Below, in pieces: positions 28,401-40,832 of a DNA stretch of 64,000 nt. Position 1 is the stretch's first letter; every line of letters begins with the position of its first letter. This DNA comes from Lithospermum erythrorhizon (Eukaryota; Streptophyta; Magnoliopsida; Boraginales; Boraginaceae), in NCBI GenBank assembly GCA_019722365.1, contig JADFUC010000088.1, positions 62,001 through 126,000 of the forward strand, read 5' to 3'. The translations under genes and the position numbers were made by a program. The notes beneath the pieces were generated by a model. The model was given only the letters and a program-made list of their open reading frames with translations, had not been told where the DNA came from and did no database searches.

Positions 28401-30378
28401 TTACACTAATCCATTCTTCAATTGCTCATATATTTGCCAAAGAAGAATGCCAATTACAGTATCTCTAACCAAGTCTTTAACAATAGAACGAACCCAGCTG
28501 CTTCCTGCAGGTTTATATCCAGCTAAATCTCTAAACCTCAAGTCTCCTTGATCAGCCATCAGTGCATAGATAACTCCATTCATATGTCCCTTCCCTATAA
28601 CCCCTACCACTTTCTTACAGTTGTTCACAGCTTTGCTCCTCTTCAAAGACCATGCAAGATACTGTAAACACGGACACCACGAGACTTAGTAAAGGTTTCA
28701 AAAGTAAATTGGTGCTAGATTGATGATCAGGACAAAAATCTATCTCAGTCTTGTAAATGTAATGATTGAGGGAGATGCAGGAATATCAATGCCTAAATGT
28801 ATTTGAGATCCGAGGAGATGAACTTACTGTATCCCGCTCATATATGAGGCATGGCAGCAATGAGGAGTATGAATAGCTTAGTTGCTCGTAAAGTTGAAAG
28901 CTGCTATCTTCACTCTTTGGTTCATCCTAGTAGTTGTAAACATTCTAAACACCAGTCAAATATTTTCCTGATGCTTCACGACTCGAAAATACATATTTTT
29001 CTAAGATAACCTCTTCACTGTAATCTTTGATAGGTCTGAAGCATTTATGAGGTTATCCCATTTATGATGGCTCCAATAAGTCTCAGCTTCTCACGCCATT
29101 TTAGCGCTTTCCATGCCCTCTCCAGCTGAAACATAGTCGATGTGATGCTTAGTATCAAGGGTTTTTGAACTACAAATATTTTCCTCAAGAACAAGAAGTC
29201 ACATACGGTGATCTCAATAGGCCTGTCTCCCAGTACTATTTGAGCACCAACTTCTTCTGCAACTTTCCGAGCAGCACGAAACTTGCAATCAGTGAAAACA
29301 TATCAAGATCAAGGATAACTAGAACTAGCCATTAAAACATGTAATGTTCCTCAGATTGTGGCAATGATAAGTACCTCATCGCCAAAAGGGCGACTAGCAT
29401 CAGAAGATACTTTTGAAGAAAACAACGCTAGCAGAAGACGTAGTGCTAGTGCAGTCTGTCCTCCTGCAGAATGAAAACAAAAATTTCATGGAAGTCTTAT
29501 ACAAGTATCACTTAACTTAATCTACCATTGAACTGACACTAACCCAAATTTATGCTTCGACTAACAGCTTCAAAAATCCCATTCCCACTTAAAGAAATTA
29601 TTTGACCTAAACCTTTGTCCATTTCACTATCACTTGAAGTGTACATAATCTCAGCTCTGAAAATGAACTCTGCTATAAGTTGGCATTAGTTCTTTGATTA
29701 CAGATTAAAAGCAGTTTTGTGCAAATTAATAACTTGCACCAAGTTATTAGACTAAGGAATAAATACATACTTCAACATGACCACAATTAGCAATATAGTC
29801 CAACCCTGAAGGACCAAAAGTAGTAAAAAGAAAGAAAGTGAACTTGTTGATATTTGTTACGAATCCATGTGGTTCCATACTTCCATCCTGAAAGTCTGAA
29901 ACCGATTGGTTTTAGGATGGAACCCATGCATTTTTTAACATGGTATCAGAGTTAGACTCGGTTAAGGCCACGTGAAAGGTGATGAAGAGAAGACTTGCCT
30001 ACTTCTGCAGAGCTCAACAACAACATTGTCAGGCCTCACTGCACGAATAACCCTTTTGACATCAATGGACGAACATTCTGAAATATGGTTTGTGCCAAGT
30101 ATCCATATAACTTCTGGCTCAACAAATTCACTTCTCCAAGATGGAACAGGTCCATATTGGCTTTTCTCGACGACGACCAAACTTCCGTTTTGAGCCAAGT
30201 CAAGTAGTTCAGGGTGAGATTTTGATATAGTGGCAGTAGAGTTACTGAGTATTGATGTTCTGAAGTCAAAATCTGGAGGTGGAGGCTTGATGATCACTGT
30301 TTTCTGTTGATTATTAGTGTTTGTTTTCTGTTTAAGGATGTTTGGAATTTGGAATGCAAATGCAGATGTTTTTATCAT
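28401..30378 (-). CDS. TraB/PrgY/GumN-domain protein, one exon frameshifted
   Basis: Resembles plant TraB-family proteins (At1g05270-like, about 370 residues); the biochemical role of the family is poorly known. Seven exons: 30378-29999, 29656-29544, 29463-29375, 29281-29207, 29125-29011, 28926-28828 and 28661-28401, about 377 codons. Conserved family motifs are GTNHISECS in exon 1 and VGVIGKGHMNGV in the last exon, plus the central LGDRPIEITLERAWKAL. A hydrophobic C-terminal helix (DTVIGILLWQIYEQL) may anchor the protein. The N terminus is Ser/Thr/Asn-rich and could be an organelle presequence. Intron 1 uses a GC donor (AGTAG/GCAAGT), which is the only way to restore CRSRAEIM in phase. Exon 5 has an in-frame TAA about 26 codons in and does not reach exon 6 in phase, so at least one base is missing or extra. 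Confidence 0.85.
29845..29955 (+). mobile_element. Solo TRIM-like LTR with primer-binding site inside TraB intron 1
   Basis: A segment of about 86-96 bases starts TGTT (29845 or 29855, TGTTACGAATCC) and ends TTTTTTAACA at 29940. It is followed directly by TGGTATCAGAGT, the classic primer-binding site complementary to plant initiator tRNA-Met. The internal CATCCTGAAAGTC ... TTTTAGGATGGAACCCATGC is typical of small plant TRIM/SMART LTRs as I remember them. No internal coding region or second LTR was found nearby, so it is a remnant. Confidence 0.65.
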
Positions 30379-31294
30379 AATTGTTTTTGGAGATTAGATA
30401 ACAAGAAAATAGTTGGGATTGTCTTGATTTTATTGGTGCTTATTGAGAGCATGGTTACATGTATTAGCATTTTTCATAGAACAAAACTTGAGTATTAAAA
30501 TAGTGATCTGTGAGGAGACAACGTTGTCCTCTTACAACATGTGGTTTCAAAACCTCTACAACATGGGTGGATTAGAGAGACTACCTAGATGAAAATAAAC
30601 CAAAAAGCTATCTTAGAAATCAATATTAATATGCTCCAATATATCCGAATAAGAAGGGGGGAGGGGATGCTGCCTAAGAGGCTCACCCTTGTGATAACAC
30701 GAAACTTGCTAACCCAAAGTAGCTTCAAAATAAACAAACCTTTCTGAATATTAAAATGAGATTATAATTTTAAATCCGATAATGGATTAAGTTCTTTAAG
30801 TCTAAAACATAAAAAACGATTCTTAAATCGTTTTCTACATTAATTTTTGTAATTCATAATCTTTCGATTTCAATTTCACTTCCTAATCCAATTGATAAGT
30901 GAAGTTAAAACATTTTGCCTTTTTTAGTAATAATTTTTGTCATCGTGATTATTGGAACAATGGGAAAATATACCCAGAGTCCAAGAACCCTGTTATGTGT
31001 GCTTGAATTTGGCAACAAGAAGAAGAATCAAATTGGATACAACAACAATGAAATTGGATACATTGTATTATTCATCCAATCAAACATATGTATCAACAAA
31101 TACTACAACCCACAATGTCCTATTGCAATCGAACTGAGGAAACTCGCATCATGCATTTCAGAAAAATGCAAGCTCGCAAGAAAAAACAGACGAGAAAAAG
31201 CAGGCAAACACCAAATAATCTAAGGATCTCACAAAGATCTGAAGAACATACATGTTTGATACAACAAATAGAGTAGCCTACTTCTTCCTTCGTG
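30379..31294. other. Intergenic: TraB upstream region and PER1 3' flank
   Basis: Contains the presumed promoter of the TraB gene (minus strand) and the 3' UTR of the next gene. The frames at 30915-31223 overlap one another and resemble no family. Confidence 0.5.
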
Positions 31295-34200
31295 TTATTT
31301 CGCTTTCTTGAGGAGGCTGGTTGTCAAGAATTCGCTGTCATCCCTGACAAAACTCCACCAGAGATAGGTCAAAGGAATTGTGATCGCATGCCAAAGAGCA
31401 TGAGCATCTACGTAGCCTCTGTAGGGAGGGAACTCGTACAATTCTAGAAGGCTAGCTAGACCACCGCCAATAACAACTATCCATAACTTCCAGCGGAAGG
31501 GATGTTTAGTTACACCTGCCCAGACTGCCCACAATGTTATCTGCACTAATGACATGAACGCACACACTTTCGTGTTCAAGCCTGAAATATGAAACAAGAT
31601 ATCAGATATATTATTTTCCTCTAATAGTTACTTGGCATGGATCTCACTTACACTACAATTGTTATGTGACTATGAAAGTAGTCGGTGTTTGATGCAAAAC
31701 CCAATTATTTATGTATAATAAACAATAGTTATATGGTGGAATGTGTACTTACTATGATCAAGCTGGTAGAGATTTAGATACAAGATGTGGGTGGCAATAA
31801 AAGCGATTAGAGGAGCAGCAATCATCACCCTTGCAGCCTCATCTTTCACGTTGAATGCTCGAAGTATAGCTACAACAACAGAATAACCAAGCAGTGCCAC
31901 GGCAGAGGATATGTGAAGCTTGTTTGTCAGTTCAACATCTCTGCAAAATTTCCTCAACATCATCACACGTTACTTGTTGCTGGATTTGAGCATATATATT
32001 GACACAGTTAAAAGGAAAAGGACAAATAAAAATTCCACGGTAACTATTACCATGTAGATGTACCAATCACGTATTCTAAAAGTAAACTGCTAATTTGTTC
32101 TACAATGAAAACATTTATTACTTATGATTAGTTGATAGAATATATCTTCCGAGAAAATATTATTCTAGTGAGCAATTTTGCATAGTATGGAGAAACTAGC
32201 AGCTTTTTGTATGAATTTATTTGTTCTGTAAGAGATACATGTGTATAAACGAGGGTGGAATCATACTAAAAATGTTCAATTTTGTGATTACCCCTAAGGA
32301 GATGAAATATGTCATTTTTCAAACACATTATCCTGAGTATGTTTTGACTTTTATAACGTTGATATATAAACAAAATTTTCAAATTATAAAGTAGGAACAC
32401 AGTGGTAAACAAAAAAGGTATAGTACCAACCTACAATGGAAAACAGCATTCCAGAACCAGGAATTCATTGACAGAATCGCATATATATGCCATAAGCCAG
32501 TATATTCATAATATGGTTTTCTATTTGCTCTCAATGGCAACTTATAGTTCACTAGGATAAAAAATGATATCCACCCATGGAATTGTATGGCAAGATTAAG
32601 ACCGGAAAAAGCTACAGCAACAGGTTCCTGCCAGTATGAATAACATATGGTAAAACAAAACAATCAAGCAAATATTGATTAGCTGAGAAATACTACCCAT
32701 GTAACAATTTGAATGAATCAGTTGAGTTCATATTGGTCAAACTTTATAGAAATTGATTTTACATATTCATATACTAATATTTTGTTAATAAACTAATAAT
32801 TCCATGTTAAACTGCATTAAAAATGTTACCACAAGGTTTATTTTTTGAGCTAAATTTTTTGTCAATCAAGTGATAGAAGAACTTGGTTAAACTTTCTCTG
32901 TTGCCAACAAAAGATCAAGGTTATCAAAATAAAGCAGAAGGAGAGTAGTAGTGTAAGTGAATTATAATAATTGAATTAGAGAACCTGCATCCCATAAACA
33001 TGCAGAAACGGCCATTTTCCCTGATACTTTACAGGCTTCAGGCCATGTTTCTTTCTGTCTTCCTCTCTGTCAAGCATACAATGATACTGGCAGTCACTTC
33101 GACAATCCCACTGTTTCCATCGTTGATAAAGTGGCTCCTGAAGATACCATGGACCATCAATGGGATGGCCTTCAGAAGAAAATTTACAATGCTGAAAGCA
33201 TTTTCCTCCTACGCATCCAGTTTTCTCACATTGTCCAACACAATCTCTGGTAATCAGCATATATCAGAAATTTTATACGACATACAACTATGCAACAACA
33301 AGATGAAGAAAATTGGAGAAGAACACTTGCATGAAGATAAAGAGAATCACTACTCTTGGATTTTATAAATTAAAAGGTTAGGTTATATGTTCCAGTTTCA
33401 AGGACTTCGGGTACAACTTGGAGTTCGGCAGTACATACAACAACAAAAATTTAGCTTTGAAAGTTTAAACTGTAAGTTAAGAGTAATGTAAGCTCATTAC
33501 TCCTCTATTCACATGGTGCACTATTTCCATAGTTTGTTTAGCCCCGGCATCCTAGAAGTAATACTATAATATTTGTTTCAGGTTCTGTCTTTGAGGTTAT
33601 CAATGCTAATGGCAAAGTAAATCTGCTGGAGGGATCAATTATTTTCCTTCGGAAGAAACATTATTACTCAACAAGGTCTCCTATACAGCTCGGAACTCAG
33701 GAGTGGTCTCCTGGTCAATCTAGTCCCCCTATCATTCCTAATGGATTTCACTTTAGATGTTCCTGTAGCTAATTGCTCTACGAAAAGAACATCCGTTCTG
33801 TGAACATCTTACACAACTACATCTTGTTCCTGTAGCTAATTGCTCTACAAAAAGAACATCCGTTCTGTGAACAGCTTACACGACTACATCTTGTTCCTGT
33901 AGTTAATTGCTCTACGAAAAGAACATCTGTTCTATGAACACCTTACATGACTACATCTTCAATAGCCAGCAGGTTGGAGAAAAAAGGGAACCAATTAATC
34001 AGCACAATCTTCATAAATATATAACCTTAACAATTCCAACTATTCGACAATTAGGCCATCTCTAGGGAGGTATCTTTATACTAGCATCATAATCCTCACC
34101 TCTCCAAGAACTAAAACTAGAACATGACTGGTTCATTCTCATTAGTCATTTCATTTATTTACAAACAAGTCAAATTCACTTCTTTTTCATAGCCTTCAGT

Positions 34201-34605
34201 ATCTTAAAAGAACATCATATCAGACAACTACAATAGAAAAAACATACAAAATCTGATCCAAATCTAACTTCAAATCCAACCATAAAACTCCATACTCATG
34301 TTACATAAAACCAACATATGTACTGGATAAATCAAACAAAAAGATTCAATAAACAAGATTCCAGTATTACCAGTAAATATTCTACATTTCAACTCCAAAC
34401 CAAAAAAAGCAAAATAAAAAACCATTCTTTAAACTAAAAAAATCCCAAAACCAACATAAATCATGCAAGAATATAACAAAGTTGAAGTTCCATACTTGTA
34501 GATAGGATCATCATCACCAGAGCTAGCTTTGATGGCAACCAAAAAAGAAGAAAACACAAAAAACAATATAATGAATCCACTACAAAAAGGCATCAAATTT
34601 GACAT
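31295..34605 (-). CDS. PER1/PGAP3-like protein (GPI-anchor lipid remodelling)
   Basis: The family acts on GPI-anchored proteins in the ER/Golgi, removing a fatty acid from the GPI lipid (PER1 in yeast, PGAP3 in animals and plants). Five exons join without a break: 34605-34496, 33246-32985, 32627-32431, 31940-31753 and 31581-31295, giving 347 residues. There is a signal peptide (MSNLMPFCSGFIILFFVFSS), then a Cys-rich lumenal domain (CVGQCEKTGC, CFQHCKF, CRSDCQYHCM). Several membrane helices follow, with the conserved NSWFWNAVFH and a His/Asp pair in YVDAHALWHA, as in the CREST hydrolase superfamily. The C terminus KKAK fits a KKxx ER-retrieval signal. Intron 1 is 1.25 kb and carries a minisatellite. 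A GA/CT run upstream (34887-34907) lies in the promoter/leader. Confidence 0.94.
33759..33959. repeat. 67-bp minisatellite, three tandem copies, in PER1 intron 1
   Basis: The unit starts GTTCCTGTAGCTAATTGCTC and ends ACTACATCTT. Copies begin at 33759, 33826 and 33893 and differ at only a few positions each. Inside each unit AGAACAT ... GTGAACA gives a short inverted segment. Confidence 0.92.
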
Positions 34606-35886
34606 AGTGAATCAGAAGGGGGTATAAAAGTGGTTGCTTTATTTATAAAATACGCTTCAAGTTAAATTTGTTGATTGCCCATTTATAGAAATAATACACT
34701 TATCAAATTTCCACTCATATTTCTGACTCTTGAGAGCTTTATACTAAGAAATGAAAAACAAGAAAGAAAGAGAAAAAGGTGGATGGCTAAAGAGATAAAT
34801 GATTATGTATCAGAAAGTAGTGATCACCATGAAAGATGTGATTGTTAGAAGTGAAGATGATGATTTGTGGGTAGGAGTTGAAGATATGAGAGAGAGAGAG
34901 AGAGATATGAAGAAGAGCTTAGGATGAAAAAGATGGTATGTTATATTTTTTCAGAATATTCCGTTACATTATAATACGTTAGTTTTTATCAAGCGAAAAT
35001 ATATAAAAAATACCTATCATGAACGGACGAAATATCATACAAAATATTCGTATATTATATTTTTATAAAACGCAACATACCCATCCAACTTGCTTGTGAT
35101 TATAGTCCCGTGAACATCAAACTTGTTGGAGTTTCACGAGGGGACACGTGAGGATCCCTCCATTGGCTGTACTCCATTCGTACAGTGTGGCTAAGACTAC
35201 CCCACCCAAATTATTTTTTTATACTCGATTTTGGAGTTTAAAAAGAATTGCTCACCTTAAGTGTTACTTACATTAATCTGATAATTTTGTGGTTAAATCA
35301 AGCGATATAGAAGCTGGCACACCAGCATCTTATATTTACAAGGAAGATTCGAACGAAAATTCTTTGAATATAATCGCTTAACGATTTATCATTGCGCTTA
35401 CGCCCACGTACGCATTACAAAAAATGATTATATTTGATCTGATTTTATATAATTGCCATCTTAGTTGCGATTATTATAAATTAGTTAAATTTTACAAGCC
35501 CCCACTATGAATGAAAAACGTTGAATAATGGAAGTAAAATTTTGGGTTAGAATAACAAATACATATACGAGTATAAAATAAGATGGAATAATTTGTATGC
35601 CTAATTATGTGGACATTAATAACTAAATATTCATTCTACACTAGGCAATACTGAACCATATATTACAAGTTTACAACCAATGCCGAATGGTGTTACTGTG
35701 TTAGAATACATACATTATAAAGGAGAAAGGAAAACCAAGGTAACTTCAGCTGGAAAATTGGTGCATTTGCTACTACATGATATCTATCTAGCTGCCCTCT
35801 ATCACGGAATTTGATCTTGTGCTATAGCTAGCAGGCGATTGATATTGAAGATTTGGTTCGACCAGGAATCGCTTATCTACCGATAT
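34606..35886. other. Intergenic: PER1 promoter region and GT64 3' flank
   Basis: AT-rich. Holds a GAGAGAGAGAGAGAG run at about 34888-34905, upstream of PER1 on its coding strand read as CT repeats. No gene recognised. Confidence 0.5.
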
Positions 35887-38800
35887 TTACCAGAACCATT
35901 GATGTCTTGTATCTACAGCCTTTACATTGGTTGAAACCAGAGGTAAAGTCCCATACATAGACACCAAATCATTGATGCATTTATTTCTCCCATCATAGTG
36001 ATGGGGCTGGTGCAGACTGCTTGTTCCTGGAGAACCAATCTCATATATTTTCCCTGAAAATACACATTGGATCAAGGGCATGAGAACACATCATGCATGG
36101 ATCATAGCTGCTTAAGCTAATAATTGCATTAGAACATAGAAATTAGCCAACAAACAAGTGTCACGCCAAGCTAGCGGTGAAGAATCTGAGATAATATTGA
36201 ACCAATATCAAGCATTTCCTGGTCCTGTATGATGAAAACATTGCATAAATCATATCCTTTTTTCAGTGTTAATTCAGCATTAGCCACTTTACACCTTAAT
36301 TATATCTCACCTTTGTATCTCTTTGTGTGCAGTTCAATTTTTTTATGATCATTGTTAATTATTGCTCAGACAATCTTTTCCTTCTCTATCTTACAAGTTG
36401 AAGTATGCCATTAAATTAAAACAGAATGAGTACAAGATCAATGACAACAATAATAGATCTAAGAGAATCATTCGACTTTATATCAATGAATGAGAGGGTA
36501 AAGTCAGAAGAGTCTACTAAAGGTGTTTGTTTGAGGCATGACGATGGAGGAAAGTTCAATACAAGTTTTATGAAGTTGTATGCCAATAAATTCTTACAAG
36601 TTGAAGTATGTCATTAAATCGAAACATAATGGGGACAACTGTACAAGACAAATGACAACAATAATAGATCTAAGAGATTTATGTAACTTGTGAGTCTAAT
36701 AAAAGGCTTGTTTGTTTACATGATGAAGATTGTTTTGGCTTGCATTTGTACCAAAAAAAAAAAATGACTTACTGCATGAAGTAGTACTCAATCAAATCAT
36801 ATCAAACATATCACACAATAATATTTTTGCGTCTAAGATTACATTGACCAGTTACCTTAAATTTAAGCGAGTGCTACATGAAAAGATGAAAATTACATGA
36901 CTGAGCAAATTAAAGCTTTCAGGTGACCATTACAATATACAGTACATAATTTAAGTCAAAGACGAGTTTTTTTTTTTTTTTTTCTGTGGGAGATGCTCCA
37001 ATGAATTTCAGCACAGAACTAATTTTAAGGTAAAGAAGTTGTTTACCTTTTACCCAAATAGGAGGTGCATCAGTGGTATTTGCCACAAGAAGAGACATAG
37101 CAATGTCTTCACAGTTCCTGTGATGTAAATAATCAGTTGATAGTTCACTCTGAAGTTGACCTTGAAAAAGAAAAAAGAAAAGGAGGTTTACCTCTCTGCA
37201 TTTATGTACTGATGAATGGAAGGTGGCATCACATTGGTGTACAACTCCAAGTACTTACTGTGGAAAAATGCTGATTTTGAGAGAACCATACTATAGATGC
37301 CCATCCACCAAACAGACCACCATCCTCCGTACTTGTAAGACACCGCACCAGTTCTCTAAAAGTCCACATGAAAATAAATGAAGGAGAAATACAATCAATG
37401 CTTCTGATGAAAATAAAAATATGATGCAGACACTTCACAACCCCCTCTAATATGTGTGATGGGTTACATATGATTTTTTCATACAAGAATGAACGAAAGT
37501 AGCAATAATATGTATATGCATCTATACTGCTAACCTCCTCACCCAGCCAGTGCATGCGTGGCACAAACCCGACCATTGTCATTGGGGCTGTTTGCCAAAC
37601 AGCAAAAGCGAATTCCAAAGTGTGACATGGAACAATAACATTGTCATCAACTGAGAAAATTGCATCAGTCCTGAGACCCTCAATTGGCCTAAATCTGTTG
37701 TTCAAATTATCTTCCTCATATATGTCAAATCTGAAATCGAGTTTGTGGGTTGACCGTGACTTCTTCAAAACCACCGTGTTAAGATGATCCTTTAGTTTTT
37801 CCGATGGTGGATCACTTTCACTCCACACTACATGTATTGCATCAGCACCGGTACAAGATGCATAATGAGCAACTGACTGCTTGAGGTGAGAGCTTCTCTT
37901 CCACGTGTTGATAAGTACAGTATAACCTCCTCTACAGAAGAAAGACGACAAATTCACCCATCAATGAAGGCATTTTAAGCTCTAACAGAATACGCGTAGA
38001 CAACAAGATCAAGTATAACATTGAACGTCTTAAAAAAGCTACAAGTAGATCATGGCTCATGCACAACTAACGAATTGATTTCTCCATTGTAAGCACACGT
38101 CCACATATTATATGCAGTTTACCATATGAAATATTCAAACACATACCACTCCAAGGTTTATTGCCACTGAGATCTGAAGTGTGAACAACAATGTCCAACA
38201 CATCATTTTTATTATCCAAAAAAAAGATGACAACGGCGTACAGAAGAGAAATCTATATGGAAACCAAAAGGTCAGGTTCGAGCCATCATGGAAAGTAGGG
38301 AACCACTATCGATCTTCTTTGGAAAAACGGATTCCAAATTACAACCGGGAATCTAGTTTATGAATTAAAACCGATAGATATTTTAAACAATAAGCCTCTT
38401 ACTATAAACAAACAATTCTATTACATATTAATTCGAAACTTCAGTTAACTAACTACTATAATAACTATAATCCCACAAACATATACTCACTCCATCTAGA
38501 AAAGATTGTCTACAGTAGAAAATCAATAAATTAATAAACTGTCTAAGATAATAATTTTTTCCGATCCCGACACTAATAATCTCGATAAATTAATACACTG
38601 GTCCCGAAATTATTAATTTTACTGTAGTTTGATTTTCAATGGTCAAATTAACAAGACATAGATGATAGAACTATCATTCAAATCAAAGTTATCACGCTAA
38701 TAGTAAAATACGTTAAAAATGCTATCACTTCAAATATTTTCACCAATATTATAAAAAAAAATATACATACATTAAAATATCGAATTCAAAATTACAAAAT

Positions 38801-39407
38801 TCAATCATCAAAATTCAAATTGTACACTACACCTCAAAATATAAAAATAAAATAAAATTAAAAATATTACCTAAAAGTATTACCTATCTGGAGAATAAAC
38901 AGATGAAGAAACATGAGGATTCCAGCTCATAATATTATTAATATACACGATAATATATTAATATGAGACAAAATTATCGAGACATCGAGTCAAAATTATC
39001 AATGCTAATAGTAAAATACATTAAAAACACTATCACTTCGTATATTTTCACCAATATTACAACAACGAAAATGCATTAAAATATCGAATTCAAATTCTAC
39101 ACTACACTACACCTCAAAATATACAAAAAATAAATAAATAATATTAAAATTACCTATCTGGAGAATAAACAGATGAAGGAAAATGAGTATTCCAGCTCAT
39201 AATATACCCGATTTTAGAGCTAAACCACATACAAAACAAAACACCTAATGCTACACATAGCAGCTTAGTTTTCGCGCCAAAAACGAACGTACGAAGCCTA
39301 CGTCCCATATATACGCCGCCGCCGCCTCTATTCGCCGCCTTTATCTTCGCCGGAGAGTTGTCTCCTCCGCCGGCGGACTGTTCTCTGATCGCGATTATTG
39401 CTGACAT
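35887..39407 (-). CDS. GT64 glycosyltransferase, EPC1/GMT1-like (GIPC mannosyltransferase)
   Basis: Golgi type II membrane enzyme. The Arabidopsis homologue (At3g55830, EPC1/GMT1) adds mannose to glycosyl inositol phosphoceramides and affects cell adhesion. Five exons join in phase: 39407-39154, 37931-37535, 37355-37192, 37117-37047 and 36053-35887, giving 350 residues. After a 44-residue Gly/Arg-rich cytosolic tail comes one membrane helix (TKLLCVALGVLFCMWFSS). The catalytic domain begins RGGYTVLINTWKR. The metal-binding DxD-like motif is VDDN (DDN at 180-182). It continues with VPRMHWLGEE, YGGWWSVWWMGIYSMVLS, RNCEDIAMS and ends AVDTRHQWFW, all hallmarks of the EXTL2-type fold. No frameshift was seen. 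Intron 1 (1.2 kb) holds a MITE and a duplicated copy of the end of exon 1; intron 4 holds another duplication. Confidence 0.94.
36391..36680. repeat. About 203-bp direct duplication in GT64 intron 4
   Basis: TTACAAGTTGAAGTATG(C/T)C through GACAACAATAATAGATCTAA occurs at 36391-36466 and 36594-36676. The second copy carries a small insertion (about 10 bases). Confidence 0.8.
38513..38624. mobile_element. Emigrant/pogo-like MITE, 112 bp, in GT64 intron 1
   Basis: Starts CAGTAGAAAATCAATAAATT and ends AATTATTAATTTTACTG, so the outer 10 bases form inverted repeats (CAGTAgAAaT-like). Both ends are flanked by TA, the target duplication expected of pogo/Tc1-mariner insertions. The interior has AATAATCTCGATAAATTAAT and GGTCCCGAAATTATTAATTT. 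The start CAGTAAAA...ATAAATTAATA matches the Emigrant/Lemi family as I remember it. Confidence 0.8.
38690..39210. repeat. Tandem duplication, about 270-bp period, spanning the exon 1/intron 1 boundary of the GT64 gene
   Basis: The 3' end of exon 1 with its donor site (plus-strand ACCTATCTGGAGAATAAACA from 39152) recurs at 38881. The following intron sequence (AAAATATCGAATTCAAA, ACACCTCAAAATATA, TATTTTCACCAATATTA) is duplicated as well. The spare copy (38883-38935) still reads SWNPHVSSSVYSPDR against SWNTHFPSSVYSPDR in the true exon and keeps a GT donor. Confidence 0.85.
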
Positions 39408-40832
39408 GGCGAGATGTGATTGGTTAGGAAATGAACGGTTGTGATTTGATCGTGTGTTTTCAACGGTTGTGATCGTTTTGGTAGTTGGTAGTTGCTAATT
39501 GCAGAATTATGCGCCAAGGCTTTGTTTGGTTTACACAGTTGAGGTTTGTAGGGGAGCACGACGTGGGGAAGCAATAATATCAGACAATTCTATAATTTAT
39601 GAACGAATACGCTTATCAAGCCACTAAGTTAAAAGAACGGCAGTAAATGCAAAAATTCACATGATAGTTTATATCATAACAGCCGAATTTCAGACGTTTC
39701 AAGTAAACGAAATCTCTACCGACATTAATTAAGCACACACTTGTAATTTATTTATTCCTGCATCTCATGACATTTCTGTATGATCAGCACGCGACTAAGC
39801 TTTTACACTTTTAATGATAACTTTGGTTGGTTTTGTTTAATTTGGAGTGTAAAGCTACTAAAATAAATTCTTCAAATCGAAATGTGACTAAAACATGATA
39901 TCGTTAGTGAAACCAACACATGTTTAAATATAAATAATAAAATAAGATACTTTGAAACACAAAGTAATCAATGATAATATGATATAAACATAATTGAACC
40001 AGGTTGACTTTAATCCTAAAAAATATGTGATGGTTGAATGTGTGGAGTACATAAAAAAACAGAGTTTGGATATCGTATCATGATTCTCAAATATCTTGAA
40101 GACTCTGATTTGAAGTAGTGGTTGAGTAGTGAATTATAAAAAAAAAAAAAAGTTGGTAATGTTTGACAAAAATATACCTCCACTATTCTTAGTAGACGCT
40201 GCTTTTAGCGCATCCAATTTTAATTATTAATTATTTTTTATTCTTTTTATTCAAAAAATATAAAATTGATATCAATAAATTTGTCTTTAAATATATTTTC
40301 ATAAAAGTAAATTTTTACAATTTAATATAATAGTACTAATTAGTTATTTATGCTTAAAGTTGATACTGAAAACTAAAAAGCCTTTATATTTTCGAATCGA
40401 GTGATTAGTGATTAAACTAAACTGATGTTTCCTATCTGTTAGTAGTTACTCCATTACCAATTATTAACAACAAAACAATAACAACAAATGCAAGCTTTGA
40501 AATTCCCTCAGATTTTGTCAGTTAGATAGTCTCACACAAATATTATACAATGAACATGTTCTATTCTCCTAAGTTAATTTATTTCATAGTTTTCAGAAAA
40601 GTAGTGCATTGTGCACTAGCTCGGAGATTACAACATCTTGTGCCAACATGTGAATGATTGCAAAACTTTACAACAATATTTATGTCATTAAGCAATCAGA
40701 CAAATAAGCTAACTTTAGCCCACAATCACTTCATTTCTTTCATTTGTCATTGTTTCAACTCAAGAATCTTTTTCCCCACCCCTTTATTCATCATCTTGTT
40801 TCATACAAGAAAGAAATAGCCATATTGCATTA
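39408..40832. other. Divergent promoter region between GT64 and FUC1
   Basis: The two genes are transcribed away from each other from this 1.4-kb AT-rich stretch. A run of about 13 A lies near 40139. No gene seen. Confidence 0.5.

Noticed and set aside
33759..33959. CRISPR-like regular repeats
   Set aside because: Direct head-to-tail minisatellite without spacers, in an intron of a plant gene.
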